Part shown: piece by piece, positions 24,834 through 34,346 of the stretch
How the letters are laid out: each line of letters begins with the position of its first letter
How positions within the stretch are numbered: position 1 is the stretch's first letter
Source of the DNA: Faucicola osloensis_C
GTDB lineage: Bacteria > Pseudomonadota > Gammaproteobacteria > Pseudomonadales > Moraxellaceae
NCBI GenBank assembly: GCA_019353055.1
Contig: JABAHL010000002.1
Span: 124,001-188,000 of the forward strand
Direction of reading: 5' to 3'
DNA: 64,000 nt
The notes under the pieces: model-generated
What the model was told of the DNA's origin: nothing
Databases searched by the model: none
The model's input: the letters and a program-made list of their open reading frames with translations, nothing else
Made by a program: the position numbers and the translations under genes

Positions 24834-25997
24834 TTACGGTGTCAAAATCACTTTTCGACATTCTTCTTCACGTTTTTCAAAGATTTCATAACCTTTTGCC
24901 GCATCCGATAGATTCATACGATGGGTAATAATCGCTTCAGGCGATAAATCCCCATTTTCAATATGTTCGAGCAGCTGTGGCAAGTATTTATGCACATGGG
25001 TTTGACCCATTTTAAAGGTTAATCCTTTGTCAAACGCATCACCCATCAAGAAACCATGAATCGGACCTGCATACACCCCAGGAATACTGACTGTACCACC
25101 ACGGCGCACCGCTGCTATACACTGACGTAATGCCGCGCCACTTGAGCCTTCAAGTTTGAGCGTGGTTAATACCGTTTCAACTATGCTACCTTTTGATTCA
25201 AAACCGACGGCATCAATCACCGCATCGACACCACGATGCCCCGCAGTTTGCTCAATAATGGCTTCTGCAGCATCGACTTTGTCAAAATTGACAGGAATTG
25301 CGCCATACGTATCTTGTGCGTATTGCAGACGATAGTCATTGTGGTCAACGATAAATATCTGTGCAGCGCCTAACATTTTGGCACAGGCGGCTGATAATAA
25401 GCCCACAGGTCCTGCACCATAGATAGCCAAGGTCGAACCTTTGGTAACATTGGCATTTGTGACCGCTTGCCAAGCAGTCGGCAAAATATCCGATAAGAAC
25501 AACACTTTCTCATCAGCTAGCGAGCCTGGGACTTTAAAAGGACCAAAATTGGCTTTTGGCACACGCACATATTCTGCTTGTCCACCGGGTACACCGCCAT
25601 ACAAATGACTAAAACCGAACAATGCCGAAGGTGGCGGAATAAGCTTTTTGTTCATCGCCGCGCCTGGACCTTCATTGGTGGTCTCACAGGCGGCCATCAA
25701 ATCATTTTGACAAAAAAAGCAGCTACCACAGGCAATTACAAAAGGTATCACCACGCGATCGCCTTTTTTTACCGCCGTGACGTCAGCGCCCACTTCCTCG
25801 ACAACCCCCATAAATTCATGACCAAAAATATCGCCTTCTTCGGTCGCAGGGATTTTGCCACGGTATAAATGTAGGTCCGAGCCACAAATGGCGGTAGCAG
25901 TAACTTTTAAAATAATATCATCTTTGGCTTGTAATTTTGGGTCGGGAACATTGTCGACTCGAACATCTTTGGCACCGTGGTAGGTTAATGCACGCAT
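24834..25997 (-). CDS. Zinc-dependent alcohol dehydrogenase (formaldehyde dehydrogenase-like)
   Basis: A 387-residue medium-chain dehydrogenase. The catalytic zinc ligands are in AICGSDLHLYRG and GHEFMGVVEEVG. The structural-zinc cysteines appear in CGSCFFCQNDLMAAC. The Rossmann motif is GAGPVGLLSA. The long insert after the structural zinc region and the FGFSHLYGGVPGGQAEYVRVP segment match the branch that contains glutathione-independent formaldehyde dehydrogenases and related zinc dehydrogenases; the substrate is not fixed by sequence alone. AGGAG lies 9 bases before the ATG. It lies head-of-unit for the leftward set with otsBA downstream, which might link it to stress responses. Confidence 0.88.
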   Translation of the reverse strand: MRALTYHGAKDVRVDNVPDPKLQAKDDIILKVTATAICGSDLHLYRGKIPATEEGDIFGHEFMGVVEEVGADVTAVKKGDRVVIPFVIACGSCFFCQNDLMAACETTNEGPGAAMNKKLIPPPSALFGFSHLYGGVPGGQAEYVRVPKANFGPFKVPGSLADEKVLFLSDILPTAWQAVTNANVTKGSTLAIYGAGPVGLLSAACAKMLGAAQIFIVDHNDYRLQYAQDTYGAIPVNFDKVDAAEAIIEQTAGHRGVDAVIDAVGFESKGSIVETVLTTLKLEGSSGAALRQCIAAVRRGGTVSIPGVYAGPIHGFLMGDAFDKGLTFKMGQTHVHKYLPQLLEHIENGDLSPEAIITHRMNLSDAAKGYEIFEKREEECRKVILTP

Positions 25998-26497
25998 GGG
26001 TATAACTCCTAGTTATTGTTTTGCTGTTATTGTTTTTGACTGTTATTTGACTAAATAAAGCAGCGTCACTGAACTGAATTGATATGTTAAGGGGCGTTAT
26101 CATTTAATGTTTTGCAGAGTAACACGCGCCATGCTCGGTTGTTGTCTATTCATGTAGTAGATAGGTTAATGTAATGTAAGCTGCCTTACAATAAACCATT
26201 GAAAATATTATATAATTTTAATTATCGTCCATAAAATTTTAGTATCAACTTTCAAGTATGGCTTAAACTTTAGTTAGAGTAATTTTTTTAAAAATGATGG
26301 TCAAGGCGGCTAATAAAAAATCAAGCCACTACTACACTACTAATTTGCTACTAAAAGGAAACGCATATCAGCCAACAACAAAAACTCAGTCAGTAAAACT
26401 GATTAGGTATATCCCTTTGGAAGTTGTACGATAAGCCAAAATTTGGTTGTCTATGATTTTATCTACATTTTTATTGTCAATTTTTGATAGGTAACAC
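25998..26497. other. Intergenic region between alcohol dehydrogenase and clpB
   Basis: A long AT-rich divergent gap (to 26679) with no credible gene. It should carry the leftward dehydrogenase promoter; none was identified with confidence. The right end holds the clpB promoter listed separately. Confidence 0.5.
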
Positions 26498-26532
26498 GTT
26501 GAATTTTGCAAGCTATTGACCCAAGTTATAAT
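26498..26532 (+). promoter_or_regulatory. clpB promoter with sigma-32-like and sigma-70-like elements
   Basis: GTTGAAT (26498-26504) and CCCAAGT (26520-26526), 15 bp apart, resemble the heat-shock consensus CTTGAAA/CCCATnT. Overlapping it, TTTGCA (26505-26510) and a perfect TATAAT (26527-26532) with a 16-bp spacer form a housekeeping-type promoter. Both lie about 150-180 bases before clpB. Confidence 0.5.
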
Positions 26533-26679
26533 TGAAGATACAGCCATCATCAATAATCAAAAAAAACATTGTTAATTAAAAAAATTTAAAGATGGATATT
26601 GAAAAGATTTATCAAAACACCATATCAATTTTAGTTCAAAGCTAATTAGTTAAAATAAAAGCTAAAAGGAAAAATAATA

Positions 26680-29277
26680 ATGCAATTTGATAAATTTACC
26701 AATGCCTTACAAAACGCGGTTCAGCAGGCACAAACGCTCGCTGTTACTCGTGATCATACCGCGATTGAGCCGATTCATTTGTTGTCAGTGCTACTCAATG
26801 AACCGAGTAATGCCAATGTGTATGAACAGGCAGGCGCAAACTTGAATCAGTTAAAAACAGACGTGCAACAATCGCTCAACAACCAAGCGGTGATTGGTAC
26901 ACCCACAGATGATGTCAACCTCAGCCCAAATACGGTTAAGATTTTAAATCTAGCCGAGCGTCATGCGCAAAAAGCGGGCGATCAGTTCTTATCTACTGAC
27001 TGGGTGCTGGTTGCCCTAGCAGAGACGGGCGACACCGCAAAACTGCTTGCAAAAGCAGGGGTCAATGAGCCAAAACTAAGACAAGTCATTAATTTTATTC
27101 GTGGGGGTGATAAAGTGGATACACAAAATAGCGAAGACCAACGTGATGCCTTAAATAAATATACCATCGATTTAACCGCACGTGCCGAATCGGGTAAACT
27201 TGACCCCGTGATTGGGCGCGATGACGAAATCCGCCGTACCATTCAAGTGTTGTCACGCCGTACCAAGAACAACCCGGTGCTTATTGGTGAGCCGGGTGTA
27301 GGTAAAACGGCCATTGTCGAAGGATTGGCACAAAAAATCGTAAATGGTGACGTGCCAGAAGGTTTACGCAACAAACGCGTATTATCGCTTGATTTGGGGG
27401 CACTGATTGCGGGCGCAAAATTCCGTGGTGAGTTTGAAGAACGCCTAAAAGCGGTACTTAACGACCTAGCAAAAAGCGAAGGGCAAGTTATTTTATTCAT
27501 TGATGAAATTCATACCATGGTCGGTGCGGGTAAAGCCGATGGCGCGATGGATGCGGGTAATATGCTCAAACCTGCGTTAGCTCGTGGCGAGCTGCACTGC
27601 GTGGGCGCGACTACCCTTGATGAATACCGCCAATATATCGAAAAAGATGCCGCCCTTGAGCGTCGTTTTCAAAAAGTATTGGTTGATGAGCCTACGGTGG
27701 AAGATACCATTGCCATCCTGCGCGGTTTAAAAGAGCGTTATGAACTGCATCATGGGGTCGATATCCAAGACAGTGCGATTATTGCTGCCGCGCGGATGAG
27801 TAACCGTTACATCACCGATCGTATGCTACCTGACAAAGCCATTGACTTGGTGGATGAAGCGGCTAGCCGTCTAAAAATGGAGCTTGATAGTAAACCAGAA
27901 GCCTTGGGCAAACTAGACAGCCGTTTGATTCAGCTTAAAATGCAACGTGAAACCTTAAAGCATGAAGATGACGAAGGCGCAAAATCACAGCTAAAACTGC
28001 TGGACACCCAAATCAGCGAGCTTGAAAAAGAATACGCAGATTTAAATGAAATTTGGCAAGCAGAAAAAGCCCTTGTTAAAGGTAGCCAACAGCTCAAAGA
28101 TGAGCTTGATAAAGCGCGTATCGCCTATGAAAAAGCCCAGCGTGAAGGTGACTACGAGACCATGTCAAAACTGCAATACGAAACCATTCCACAATTGGAA
28201 AAACGTATTAAAGACTCTGACTTGGCTGAGCAAAAAGAGCAAGCAGGGGAAGCGCCAAGTGTCAAACTGCTACGTAACAAAGTCACCGAAAACGAAATCG
28301 CTGAAGTCGTTGCCGCTGCAACAGGCATCCCTGTTACCAAAATGATGCAAGGCGAACGTGAAAAAATGCTGCACATGGAAGAAAAACTGCATGAGCGCGT
28401 AGTCGGTCAAGATGAAGCGGTACAAGCAGTCGCCAATGCGGTGCGCCGTAGTCGTGCAGGCTTATCTGACCCCAATCGTCCCAGCGGTTCGTTCTTGTTC
28501 CTAGGTCCGACAGGCGTGGGTAAAACTGAATTGACCAAAGCGTTGGCAAGTTTCTTGTTTGATGATGAAAATGCCATGATTCGTATTGATATGTCTGAAT
28601 TTATGGAAAAACACAGTGTCAGCCGTCTTGTCGGTGCGCCCCCAGGCTACGTGGGTTATGAAGAAGGTGGGGTATTGACCGAAGCAGTACGCCGTCGCCC
28701 CTATAGCGTGGTATTGTTTGATGAAGTAGAAAAAGCGCATCCCGATGTGTTTAATATCCTACTGCAAGTGCTAGACGATGGTCGCTTGACCGACAGCCAA
28801 GGTCGCGTTGTGGACTTTAAAAACACCGTCATTATCATGACCTCAAACCTTGGTTCGCATAAAATCCAAGAGATGGCAGGCGATAGCTACGAAGAAATCA
28901 AAGCGGCAGTGATGAATTCAGTCAATCAGCATTTCCGCCCAGAGTTTGTCAACCGTATCGATGAAATCGTGGTGTTCCATCCATTAGGGCAAGAACAAAT
29001 GGCGGGTATTGCAGATATTCAACTGTCACGCTTACGCAAACGTCTCCAAGAGCGTGACATGGATATTGTATTGTCAGATGAAGCCATGACTCAATTGGTC
29101 GCTGTGGGTTATGATCCTGTGTATGGTGCAAGACCGCTAAAACGTGCCATCCAGCAAGCAATCGAGAATCCGCTATCAGTCAAATTGCTATCGGGCGAGT
29201 TTGTAGCAGGTGACACCATCAAAGTGGATGTCGATGGACAGGGCAATTTTACGTTTGATAAATTACGTATGAGTTAA
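26680..29277 (+). CDS. clpB: ATP-dependent disaggregase ClpB
   Basis: A hexameric AAA+ chaperone of 865 residues that threads aggregated proteins through its pore with DnaK/DnaJ/GrpE. Order: Clp N-domain repeats (1-145), AAA-1 with Walker A GEPGVGKTA near 206 and Walker B VILFIDEIHTM, the coiled-coil M domain (about 400-525), and AAA-2 with GPTGVGKTEL near 608 and VVLFDEVEKAH. Arg finger and sensor regions look intact, and no ClpP-binding loop is present. AAAAGGA precedes the ATG. Codon usage resembles neighbouring genes. A heat-shock-type promoter and a strong terminator frame it as a single-gene unit. Confidence 0.98.
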   Translation: MQFDKFTNALQNAVQQAQTLAVTRDHTAIEPIHLLSVLLNEPSNANVYEQAGANLNQLKTDVQQSLNNQAVIGTPTDDVNLSPNTVKILNLAERHAQKAGDQFLSTDWVLVALAETGDTAKLLAKAGVNEPKLRQVINFIRGGDKVDTQNSEDQRDALNKYTIDLTARAESGKLDPVIGRDDEIRRTIQVLSRRTKNNPVLIGEPGVGKTAIVEGLAQKIVNGDVPEGLRNKRVLSLDLGALIAGAKFRGEFEERLKAVLNDLAKSEGQVILFIDEIHTMVGAGKADGAMDAGNMLKPALARGELHCVGATTLDEYRQYIEKDAALERRFQKVLVDEPTVEDTIAILRGLKERYELHHGVDIQDSAIIAAARMSNRYITDRMLPDKAIDLVDEAASRLKMELDSKPEALGKLDSRLIQLKMQRETLKHEDDEGAKSQLKLLDTQISELEKEYADLNEIWQAEKALVKGSQQLKDELDKARIAYEKAQREGDYETMSKLQYETIPQLEKRIKDSDLAEQKEQAGEAPSVKLLRNKVTENEIAEVVAAATGIPVTKMMQGEREKMLHMEEKLHERVVGQDEAVQAVANAVRRSRAGLSDPNRPSGSFLFLGPTGVGKTELTKALASFLFDDENAMIRIDMSEFMEKHSVSRLVGAPPGYVGYEEGGVLTEAVRRRPYSVVLFDEVEKAHPDVFNILLQVLDDGRLTDSQGRVVDFKNTVIIMTSNLGSHKIQEMAGDSYEEIKAAVMNSVNQHFRPEFVNRIDEIVVFHPLGQEQMAGIADIQLSRLRKRLQERDMDIVLSDEAMTQLVAVGYDPVYGARPLKRAIQQAIENPLSVKLLSGEFVAGDTIKVDVDGQGNFTFDKLRMS

Positions 29278-29287
29278 TTTTCTGACC

Positions 29288-29322
29288 AAAAAAACGGCTC
29301 TCACTCGAGAGCCGTTTTTTTT
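29288..29322 (+). terminator. Terminator of clpB
   Basis: ACGGCTCTC (29294-29302) pairs with GAGAGCCGT (29307-29315) around loop ACTC, extended by A-T pairs, with an 8-base T run. Confidence 0.93.
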
Positions 29323-29382
29323 CGCCTATGTGTAGCAAATTACAGTATAATTCTGCCTAAATTTAAAATTTGAGGAAATAAA

Positions 29383-29958
29383 ATGTCAATCAAATCCGAC
29401 CGCTGGATACGCCAAATGGCACAAGAGCATGGCATGATTGAGCCATTTGAAGCAGGTCAAGTACGTGTGGGCGAGCAGGGACAAAAATTGGTCAGCTACG
29501 GCACCTCAAGCTATGGTTATGATGTCCGCTGCGCGCGCGAATTTAAAGTATTTACCAATGTCCATTCTGCCATCGTTGACCCAAAAAACTTTGATGAGCG
29601 TAGCTTTATTGATATCGTGGGCGATGAATGTATCATTCCGCCCAACTCATTTGCCTTGGCTCGTACTGTCGAGTATTTTCGTATTCCCCGCGATGTATTG
29701 ACCATTTGTTTGGGAAAATCTACCTATGCGCGCTGCGGTATTATTGTCAATGTCACACCGCTTGAGCCAGAATGGGAAGGGCATGTGACCTTAGAGTTTA
29801 GTAATACCACCAACTTACCGGCGCGTATCTATGCCGGTGAGGGCGTGGCGCAAATGCTATTTTTCCAAAGTGATGCTGATGATGTGTGCGAAACTTCCTA
29901 CAAAGACCGTGGCGGTAAGTACCAAGGTCAAATGGGTGTGACCTTGCCCAAAGCGTAA
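29383..29958 (+). CDS. dcd: dCTP deaminase
   Basis: Deaminates dCTP to dUTP, the main source of dTMP in bacteria lacking high dCMP deaminase activity. The 191-residue protein shows the Dcd pattern: SYGTSSYGYDVRCA, then RTVEYFRIPRDVLTICLGKSTYARCGI and TPLEPEWEGHVTLEFSN (catalytic Glu in the last), with DRGGKYQGQ at the C-terminus. It belongs to the trimeric dUTPase-like fold. GAGGAAA lies before the ATG. It is a single-gene unit between the clpB terminator and its own terminator. Confidence 0.97.
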   Translation: MSIKSDRWIRQMAQEHGMIEPFEAGQVRVGEQGQKLVSYGTSSYGYDVRCAREFKVFTNVHSAIVDPKNFDERSFIDIVGDECIIPPNSFALARTVEYFRIPRDVLTICLGKSTYARCGIIVNVTPLEPEWEGHVTLEFSNTTNLPARIYAGEGVAQMLFFQSDADDVCETSYKDRGGKYQGQMGVTLPKA

Positions 29959-29991
29959 ACGGCAAACGATAAGCAATAAGCAGTCATATAG

Positions 29992-30012
29992 ACCCACTTC
30001 GGTGGGTTTTAT
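29992..30012 (+). terminator. Terminator of dcd
   Basis: ACCCAC and GTGGGT form a short stem closed by a TTCG-type tetraloop region (29992-30007), followed by TTTTATATTTT. Confidence 0.75.
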
Positions 30013-30158
30013 ATTTTATGGCGACAAATTGTTAATCGCTCAAATTTTACACGAGCTTACAACTGCTTTAAGCTTTCTATTTTTGAATATGTCATACTAA
30101 CGATGCACTGACGCCATCGTTTTAAAATAATAATACCGCACATAAGAAGGATAACACC

Positions 30159-30401
30159 ATGATTGAACTAAGTAATAACTATGTCGCGCTAAATTTGGCA
30201 AAATTCATCTATGAAGAAGAAGCCAAACTCACGCCAAATAAACACCAGCAAGAAAGTGATATCAAAGAATATATCTTTGAGTTATATGAAGAGTGCGTTG
30301 CTGTCGTTGAAGAAAACGACTCAGCGGATTATGAATATGAAGACTTCGATTTTGATGAAGATGAATCGTTAGCAGATGACGATGACGATATACTTCGCTA
30401 A
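30159..30401 (+). CDS. Small, highly acidic protein of unknown function
   Basis: An 80-residue protein that I do not recognise. The first half is predicted helical (NLAKFIYEEEAKL, then DIKEYIFELYEECVAVVEEN); the last third is almost wholly Asp/Glu with Tyr/Phe (YEYEDFDFDEDES, then DDDDDILR). A good Shine-Dalgarno (AAGAAGGA) lies before the ATG and a strong hairpin terminator directly follows, so it looks like a real monocistronic gene. It has no cysteine pairs, no signal peptide and no membrane segment. The acidic tail could mimic nucleic acid or bind a basic partner, but that is speculation. Confidence 0.75.
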   Translation: MIELSNNYVALNLAKFIYEEEAKLTPNKHQQESDIKEYIFELYEECVAVVEENDSADYEYEDFDFDEDESLADDDDDILR

Positions 30402-30414
30402 CCTATTAATCCAT

Positions 30415-30446
30415 AAAAAAATCGGCTCAAGTGGCCGATTTTTTTA
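30415..30446. terminator. Bidirectional terminator
   Basis: AAAAAATCGGC (30415-30425) pairs with GCCGATTTTTT (30433-30443). It serves the small acidic-protein gene from the left and the acyl-CoA dehydrogenase gene from the right. Confidence 0.85.
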
Positions 30447-30460
30447 TGTTTAAGTATGAA

Positions 30461-32245
30461 TTAAGCAATGGTTGCCGCAAAATAATCGCGGTCAAACGCT
30501 GTGATGGGTTGGCTTGTTGCTTTTACCATCGCAATATGCGCATCTAAGCGTGGCAACATACGACCGACATAGTAGTCTGCTAATTTTGCTTTGTTAGCAT
30601 AGAAATCGCCTTCCTTGCCATTTGCGGCTTCAACCATCAGGCCAAACATATAGGCAAAGCTGACATAACCAAAGGCTTGTAAGTAATCAACCGCACAGCC
30701 ATTGATTTCGTCTTTATTGACCGCTGCCGCCGCTACCACTGCTTTGGTTAAGTCTTCAAGTTTATCCGCTGATGTTAAAATCGCTTGTTTGATGGCATGG
30801 TCTGCGTTCATGTTATTGGCAAAATCACGCATTTCTTGCACATACGTTGTCACAAACGCACCGCCGTTTTTCACCACTTTACGACCTAATAAGTCAAGTG
30901 ATTGGATACCATTGGTCCCTTCATAAATTTGCGAGATACGGGTGTCACGTACGATTTGTTCCATACCCCATTCACGGATATAGCCATGACCACCAAAGCA
31001 TTGCTGTGCATCAATTGACGCTTCAAGACCACGGTCGGTCAAGAAGGCTTTAGCAACGGGCGTCAAAAGAGCAACGCGGTCATCAGCGGCTTTTCTTGCT
31101 TCAGCATCATCGGTATATTTGTTGGTATCAAGCTCTTTAGCGACATACATTGCAAAGCAGCGTGAGGCTTCACTGATGGTTTTAGCGTTTAACAGCATAC
31201 GGCGAACGTCGGCATGAAATATGATTGGGTCAGCGGCTTTGTTTGGTTCTTGGATACCGCTATCGGCGCGACCTTGGATACGGTCAAGGGTATAAGCTGT
31301 GGCGTTTTGATAAGCTAACTCAGCGCCACCGATACCTTGTAATCCCATCGTCAAACGCTCATAGTTCATCATGATAAACATGGACGCAAGCCCGGTATTT
31401 TCCGCCCCTACCATAAAGCCTTTGGCGCCATCAAAGTTCATGACGCAAGTCGCTGACGCCTTGATACCCATTTTGTGCTCGATAGAGCCACAGCTTACCG
31501 CGTTACGCTCGCCCAATGAGCCATCCGCATTCACATGGAATTTGGGTACGATAAACAATGAAATCCCTTTTGAGCCTGCTGGGGCATCGGGGGTTTTTGC
31601 CAATACCAAATGGATGATGTTGTCCGCTAAGTCATGTTCACCTGCGGTGATAAAAATTTTGGTACCTGTGATACTGTAACTACCGTCTTGGTTTGGCACG
31701 GCTTTGGTTTTGATGATACCCAAATCCGTACCTGCGTGCGGTTCGGTCAAACACATCGTACCTGTCCACTCACCTGAGTAGATTTTTTCTAGGTAGGTTT
31801 GTTTTTGTTCTTCAGAGCCTGCGTTATAGATACACATACACGCGCCGCCCGATAGGTTTGGATAGAGCGCGAATGATTGGTTGGCGGTAAATACCATCTC
31901 TTCAGCGAGCATAGTCACCATTTTTGGCATGCCTTGACCGCCGTGATTCGGATCGCCGCCTAGGCCAATCCATCCGCCTTGTGCGTATTCGTCAAATGCT
32001 GCTTTAAAACCAGCTGGGGTTTTTACTTTGCCTTCACCTAGATATTGTGCCCCTTCTTCATCGCCCGAGCGGTTGATGGGCAGTAACGTGTTTTTAGCAA
32101 ATTTTGACATTTCTTCTAAAATCATATTGACCGTGTCGCTGTCAACATGGGCTAACTGTTCATTTTTTTGCCAAAAATCGGCTGCATTGAATACATCATT
32201 TAAGATGAATTTCATGTCTTGAATTGGCGCATTATAAATAGGCAT
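30461..32245 (-). CDS. Acyl-CoA dehydrogenase, large (DmdC/FadE-like), copy 1
   Basis: A 594-residue acyl-CoA dehydrogenase with the usual ACAD domains and an additional C-terminal helical domain, the layout of the DmdC (methylmercaptopropionyl-CoA dehydrogenase)-like branch. Visible motifs include MCLTEPHAGTDLG, GTKIFITAGEHD, the Fe/FAD-side segment SCGSIEHKMGIKASAT and, at the C-terminal end, QCFGGHGYIREWGMEQIVRDTRISQIYEGTNGIQSLDLLGRK. It oxidises fatty or branched acyl-CoA at C2-C3 with electron transfer to ETF; chain length is not evident. AAGGAAA precedes the ATG. It is followed by a terminator and preceded by its paralogue at 32403, 157 bases upstream. Confidence 0.92.
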   Translation of the reverse strand: MPIYNAPIQDMKFILNDVFNAADFWQKNEQLAHVDSDTVNMILEEMSKFAKNTLLPINRSGDEEGAQYLGEGKVKTPAGFKAAFDEYAQGGWIGLGGDPNHGGQGMPKMVTMLAEEMVFTANQSFALYPNLSGGACMCIYNAGSEEQKQTYLEKIYSGEWTGTMCLTEPHAGTDLGIIKTKAVPNQDGSYSITGTKIFITAGEHDLADNIIHLVLAKTPDAPAGSKGISLFIVPKFHVNADGSLGERNAVSCGSIEHKMGIKASATCVMNFDGAKGFMVGAENTGLASMFIMMNYERLTMGLQGIGGAELAYQNATAYTLDRIQGRADSGIQEPNKAADPIIFHADVRRMLLNAKTISEASRCFAMYVAKELDTNKYTDDAEARKAADDRVALLTPVAKAFLTDRGLEASIDAQQCFGGHGYIREWGMEQIVRDTRISQIYEGTNGIQSLDLLGRKVVKNGGAFVTTYVQEMRDFANNMNADHAIKQAILTSADKLEDLTKAVVAAAAVNKDEINGCAVDYLQAFGYVSFAYMFGLMVEAANGKEGDFYANKAKLADYYVGRMLPRLDAHIAMVKATSQPITAFDRDYFAATIA

Positions 32246-32402
32246 ATTATTTCCTTTTATGGGTTAGCTCGTAATTCGAAATGAGACAAATCCTTAGACA
32301 GCTTTTGCTACCTAAGGATTGAATAAAAAATTAAACTATCAATGATTCTATCATAATTTTATTACTACACTAGATAGCTTAACTAGATAGCTTAGTAAAA
32401 AA

Positions 32403-34196
32403 TTAGAATTGGAATTCGTCAACGTCCATGCTCATGTATGGCTCAAGACCTGTATCAATACGTTTGACGTAAGTTAAGGTGCGAGGCAATAGTTTTGCAA
32501 AGTAGAATTGAGCGGTTTTGATTTTGGCTTGATAGAATTTGGTCTCAGTGGTGTCACCTTGGAGCGCTTGTTGAGCGACTAACGCCATACGCGCCCATAG
32601 GTAAGCAAGGGTGATATAGCCACTATAGTACATGTAGTCAACAGCCGCTGCACCCACTGCATCAGGATTTTCAGTGGCTTGCATACCAATGCGAGCGGTC
32701 AAATCGCCCCATTCTTTATTCAGACGTGCTAGTGGACGAATGAATTCACCCATCGCATCGTTGTCTTTGTTTTCTTCACAGAATTGATAAATCACTTTGC
32801 TAAAGTTAGCTAGCATTTTACCTTGTGAACCCAATACTTTACGACCTAACAAGTCGAGTGACTGGATTTCAGTGGTACCTTCATATAAACAAGCAATACG
32901 CGTATCACGTACGTTTTGTTCCATGCCCCATTCACGGATAAAGCCGTGACCACCATATACTTGCACACCGTGATTGGCTGCTTCATAACCTGTTTCAGTT
33001 AAGAAGGCTTTGGCAATTGGGGTTAAAAAAGACAACATTTGGTCAGCGTAGGCTTGTGTTTCGCCTTCACCTTTTGTTACCACATCAGAGAATTGTGATA
33101 GATAGTAGACGAGGGCACGGCCACCTTCTGCAAACGCTTTACAAGTTAATACCATGTTGCGCACTGCTGGATGGACGATGATTGGGTCAGCCACTTGTTC
33201 TGGCGCTTTTGCACCGCTTAATGCGCGCATCGCAAGACGTTCTTTAGCGTAGCTTAAGCCACCTTGGAAAGCCAATTCCGCCGCAGTGAGACCTTGAATC
33301 GCGGTACCAATACGGGCGGTATTCATAAAGGTAAACATACAGTTTAGACCTTTGTTTTCAGGTCCAATCAAGTAGCCTTTGGCCTTATCAAAGTTTAATA
33401 CCGCAGTTGCAGAGGCTTTGATACCCATTTTGTGTTCAATCGAACCACAGGTAACGGGGTTACGCTCACCGATAGAGCCATCTTCGTTGACATTGAATTT
33501 TGGTACGATGAATAATGAGATACCTTTGGTACCTGCTGGCGCACCCGGTAAACGCGCTAGTACGATATGGACAATGTTGTCTGCCATGTCGTGTTCGCCC
33601 GCTGAGATAAAGATTTTTTGACCGGTGATAGCGTATGAACCGTCTTCATTGGGTTCAGCTTTGCTGCGGATAATACCTAGGTCAGAACCTGCATGCGCTT
33701 CGGTCAGACACATGGTACCTGTCCACTCACCGCTGACGAGTTTTAACAAATATTTTTGTTTTTGTTCATCGGTACCGTGGTGTTCTAGTGTACGGATAGC
33801 GCCTTCAGATAGACCTGGGTACATTGAGAAAGACCAGTTAGCGGTACCTACCATTTCATTGACCGCTGAACCCAATGACAATGGCATGCCTTGACCGCCA
33901 AATTCTTCATCGGCACATAAAGAAGGAAAGCCTAATTCACAGTATTGTTTATAGGCTTCTTTAAAGCCTTTTGGGGTATACACATTACCGTTTTCAAAAC
34001 GACAGCCTTCTTCATCGCCTGAACGGTTAAGGGGTGATAATTCTGCTTCTGAGAAGCTTGCACCTGCTTCTATGAAACTATCAATCGTTTCTTTATCCGT
34101 ATGGGCATAGCTAGGAATGGTCTTGTAGTGATCTTCAAATTTTAATAATTCATGCATGACAAATTTCATATCACGAAGCGGTGCTTTATATTGCAT
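32403..34196 (-). CDS. Acyl-CoA dehydrogenase, large (DmdC/FadE-like), copy 2
   Basis: A 597-residue paralogue of the gene at 30461 with the same domain order. MCLTEAHAGSDLGIIRSKAEP, GQKIFISAGEHDMADN, GSIEHKMGIKASATAVL and VYGGHGFIREWGMEQNVRDTRIACLYEGTTEIQSLDL are the shared signatures. In the N-terminus, MQYKAPLRDMKFVMHELL matches the first copy. AAGGA precedes the ATG at 34196. The two genes probably arose by duplication and could act on different chain lengths. No electron-transfer flavoprotein or thiolase genes lie beside them. The 150-base gap between the copies shows no strong terminator. Confidence 0.92.
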   Translation of the reverse strand: MQYKAPLRDMKFVMHELLKFEDHYKTIPSYAHTDKETIDSFIEAGASFSEAELSPLNRSGDEEGCRFENGNVYTPKGFKEAYKQYCELGFPSLCADEEFGGQGMPLSLGSAVNEMVGTANWSFSMYPGLSEGAIRTLEHHGTDEQKQKYLLKLVSGEWTGTMCLTEAHAGSDLGIIRSKAEPNEDGSYAITGQKIFISAGEHDMADNIVHIVLARLPGAPAGTKGISLFIVPKFNVNEDGSIGERNPVTCGSIEHKMGIKASATAVLNFDKAKGYLIGPENKGLNCMFTFMNTARIGTAIQGLTAAELAFQGGLSYAKERLAMRALSGAKAPEQVADPIIVHPAVRNMVLTCKAFAEGGRALVYYLSQFSDVVTKGEGETQAYADQMLSFLTPIAKAFLTETGYEAANHGVQVYGGHGFIREWGMEQNVRDTRIACLYEGTTEIQSLDLLGRKVLGSQGKMLANFSKVIYQFCEENKDNDAMGEFIRPLARLNKEWGDLTARIGMQATENPDAVGAAAVDYMYYSGYITLAYLWARMALVAQQALQGDTTETKFYQAKIKTAQFYFAKLLPRTLTYVKRIDTGLEPYMSMDVDEFQF

Positions 34197-34346
34197 ACGA
34201 TATCCTTGATTAGTGTTTTAAAAAGACAAAAAAACCTACCCCATTATTAAGGTTTTATCTCTCTAAGATAGGAAAATTTGACAAAGGTGACAAGGTACTA
34301 TCATGACTATAGGGTCATAAAAAAATCTAATTGGTCAAATTAGAAC

